Source: JANPBY01 sp963851405 (GTDB lineage Bacteria; Actinomycetota; Actinomycetes; DATJPE01). Taken from it: a DNA stretch of 64,000 nt. Below the pieces are notes generated by a model, which was not told the origin of the DNA, made no database searches, and saw only the letters and a program-made list of their open reading frames with translations. The stretch's first letter is position 1; every line of letters begins with the position of its first letter. A program made the translations under genes and the position numbers. This document shows, one piece after another, positions 62,404 to 64,000 of the stretch. Location: NCBI GenBank assembly GCA_963851405.1, contig CAWKPB010000004.1, positions 62,001 through 126,000 of the forward strand, read 5' to 3'.

Positions 62404-63311
62404 CAGACTCGAAGGTACCTCTGTACGGTGACCCAGCTGGCCACGGCCGCCAGACCCATGCCGACCGCCACGACCACGATCATGACGCTCCAGAACGTGG
62501 ACCAGCCGATGTAGGCGATGAACTGGAAGTTGTTGGCGAGCCAGCTGAGGATGACCCACTGCATCACGATGGCGAGGGCCACCACAGCGATCACGGCCCC
62601 GATGAAGGCGGCCAGGACCGCTTCGAGAACGAACGGCAGCTGGATGTAGAAGTTGCTCGCTCCGACCAGCCGCATGATGCCGGTCTCTCTTCGGCGGCTG
62701 AAAGCAAGCACTTGCATCGTGTTGGCAATCAGCAAGATGACCGCCACGATCATGAACACCGCGAGGAACAGCGCCCCCAGCTGAACGCCGTTGAGGAACT
62801 TGAAGAACTTCTCCAACAGGGCCCGTTGGTCCTGGACTTCTTCGACGCCAGGTCGCCCGCTGAACGCGCTATAGATGATCGCGAACTGCTCGGGATCTTG
62901 AAGCTTGACCCGAAACGACTCTGGCAAGACATCAGCCGTGGTGTTCTCAACGATCGCCGGGTTGTTGCGGAACTGGTCCTTGAACCGGACAAACGCTTCA
63001 TCCTGCGACTCGTAATACACCTCGGCCACCTCGGGCAGGGCCCGAAGGTCAGCCTCGATCTGGGTGCGCTGCTCGTCGGTCACTTTCCCATCCGGGCAGG
63101 AGGTCTCCGAGGAAGCGTCACCACACAAGAACACAGCGACTTCGACCTTGTCGTACCAATAGCTCTTCATCTGGTCGACCTGAGCGCGCGTGAGCAGGGC
63201 CCCGCCGAGCATGGTGAGGGAGACCGCCACGGTGATGACCGTGGCCGCAGTCATCGTGAGGTTGCGGCGCATGCCGGTCCCCACCTCGCTGAACACGAAG
63301 CGCCCTCGCAT
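62403..63311 (-). CDS. ftsX: Cell-division ABC transporter permease FtsX
   Basis: A 302-residue membrane protein with four helices and a large outer loop between the first two (residues about 50-170). RRNLTMTAATVITVAVSLTMLGG is the usual first helix, and a FSRRRETGIMRLVGASNFYIQLPF loop with MRLVGAS is the family's cytoplasmic coupling motif. Partner of FtsE and of the M23 protein downstream. ATG at 63311, 51 bases after ftsE. Confidence 0.96.
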   Translation of the reverse strand: MRGRFVFSEVGTGMRRNLTMTAATVITVAVSLTMLGGALLTRAQVDQMKSYWYDKVEVAVFLCGDASSETSCPDGKVTDEQRTQIEADLRALPEVAEVYYESQDEAFVRFKDQFRNNPAIVENTTADVLPESFRVKLQDPEQFAIIYSAFSGRPGVEEVQDQRALLEKFFKFLNGVQLGALFLAVFMIVAVILLIANTMQVLAFSRRRETGIMRLVGASNFYIQLPFVLEAVLAAFIGAVIAVVALAIVMQWVILSWLANNFQFIAYIGWSTFWSVMIVVVAVGMGLAAVASWVTVQRYLRV

Positions 63312-63362
63312 GTTCTTTGCAGTCCCTCTCAGCCGATGGTGTGGGCGCTGGAGCCCACGGAG

Positions 63363-64000
63363 TCAGTTCGAGTAGCCGTACACGCCTCGGGTCTGGTCTC
63401 GGACCAGATGACCCTTCTCGAGCTCGATGACGCGCTTGCGCATCTGGTCGACGATCTGCGAGTCGTGGGTGGCCATGACGACCGTCGTGCCCGTGCGGTT
63501 GATCCGGTCGAGCAGCTTCATGATGCCGACGCTGGTCGAGGGGTCGAGGTTGCCGGTCGGCTCGTCGGCGATGAGCAGAAGCGGGCGGTTGACGAACGCG
63601 CGCGCGATCGCGACGCGCTGCTGCTCACCACCAGAGAGTTGACCAGGCAGGCGAAGCTCCTTGCCCTCCAGCCCGACCAGCTCGAGGACCTCGGGCACGA
63701 CCTGCTTGATCGTGGACTCGGGGCGCCCGATCACTTCGAGCGCGAACGCAACGTTCTCGAACACCGTCTTGTTCGGGAGCAAGCGGAAATCTTGGAACAC
63801 GGTGCCCATCTGGCGCCGGAGTTGCGGCACCTTCCAGTTGGACAGCCGCGCGAGGTCCTTCCCCAGCACCTCGACGCTGCCGGCGGTCGGGCGTTCTTCC
63901 TTGAGCAGCAGCCGCAGGAAGGTCGATTTGCCCGAGCCAGAGGCGCCGACCAGGAAGACGAACTCACCCTTGTCGACCTCGAGCGACACCCCATCCAGGG
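63363..64000 (-). CDS. ftsE: Cell-division ATP-binding protein FtsE (5' end cut by window edge)
   Basis: ABC ATPase of FtsEX, with the first 20 or so residues outside the window; the visible frame begins LDGVSLEV. Walker A GASGSGKST, Q-loop VFQDFRLL, signature LSGGEQQR, Walker B LLLIADEPTGNLDP, H-loop THDSQ. Powers cell-wall hydrolase control at the septum through FtsX. Confidence 0.95.
   Translation of the reverse strand, partial: LDGVSLEVDKGEFVFLVGASGSGKSTFLRLLLKEERPTAGSVEVLGKDLARLSNWKVPQLRRQMGTVFQDFRLLPNKTVFENVAFALEVIGRPESTIKQVVPEVLELVGLEGKELRLPGQLSGGEQQRVAIARAFVNRPLLLIADEPTGNLDPSTSVGIMKLLDRINRTGTTVVMATHDSQIVDQMRKRVIELEKGHLVRDQTRGVYGYSN

Noticed and set aside
1..64000. CRISPR arrays, insertion sequences, prophage or integrase genes
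   Set aside because: I saw no regularly spaced repeats, no transposase or integrase motifs and no terminal inverted repeats.

Overview
The window is high-GC, gene-dense DNA from a chromosome of the class Actinomycetia. The evidence for that is the mec-cysO-cysM cysteine pathway, a mycothiol-dependent enzyme, an F420-type luciferase-like oxidoreductase, egtB/egtD, a GTP-dependent PEP carboxykinase, DUF3039 and DUF2017 proteins, and a tmRNA whose tag reads ANSNRTDFALAA. Frequent GTG and TTG starts and many 4-base stop/start overlaps fit. I cannot fix the genus; a Propionibacteriales-like or similar free-living actinobacterium is my guess. I found no phage genes, insertion sequences or CRISPR arrays.

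Layout. 1-1.8 kb: DEAD-box helicase (cut by the window edge), a GroES-like protein and a DUF3618 protein. 1.9-6.3 kb: zinc-type ABC importer with a palindromic candidate operator, Bcp peroxiredoxin, MFS carrier. 6.35-12.8 kb: tRNA-Leu(UAG), then a long minus-strand run clpS-DUF2017-mec-cysO-cysM-VKOR-murI-MBL-rph-rdgB, largely collinear with Mycobacterium tuberculosis Rv1331-Rv1341. 12.9-16.2 kb: a desulfurase-like class V PLP enzyme and a secreted GH18 protein. 16.2-22.6 kb: tyrosine/homogentisate catabolism (hmgA, an uncharacterised gene, fahA, hppD) with AsnC and IclR regulators. 22.7-33 kb: S51 peptidase, GNAT, MalY-type lyase, an AceE-like E1 with four frameshifts, HdeD protein, polar amino-acid ABC importer, MFS, DUF3039, YqgE. 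33-38 kb: GATase-arcA-arcB and GTP-PEPCK. 38-45.8 kb: SDR, L,D-transpeptidase, EAL protein, ergothioneine genes egtB-egtD, LLM oxidoreductase, ScyD-like and DUF4242 proteins. 45.9-56.4 kb: a large SARP-LuxR regulator with a heavily frameshifted middle, secreted proteins, a TetR-controlled mycothiol-enzyme operon, tmRNA. 56.4-64 kb: antiporter, DUF2207, smpB, S41 peptidase, M23 hydrolase factor, ftsX, ftsE (cut by the window edge).

Themes. Low-molecular-weight thiol and sulfur chemistry recurs (CysO/CysM/Mec, EgtB/EgtD, a mycothiol-dependent enzyme, Bcp, VKOR, a desulfurase-like protein). The right end links division-linked cell-wall hydrolysis (FtsE/FtsX/M23) to trans-translation (SmpB, tmRNA).

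Data quality. Six isolated frameshifts (one in cysM, four in the AceE-like gene, one in pckG) are each explained by one extra base, and removing those bases restores a whole number of codons. The middle of the SARP-LuxR gene (about 47.1-48.35 kb) changes frame repeatedly. This pattern suggests residual sequencing or assembly errors more than real gene decay, but the sequence alone cannot prove it.
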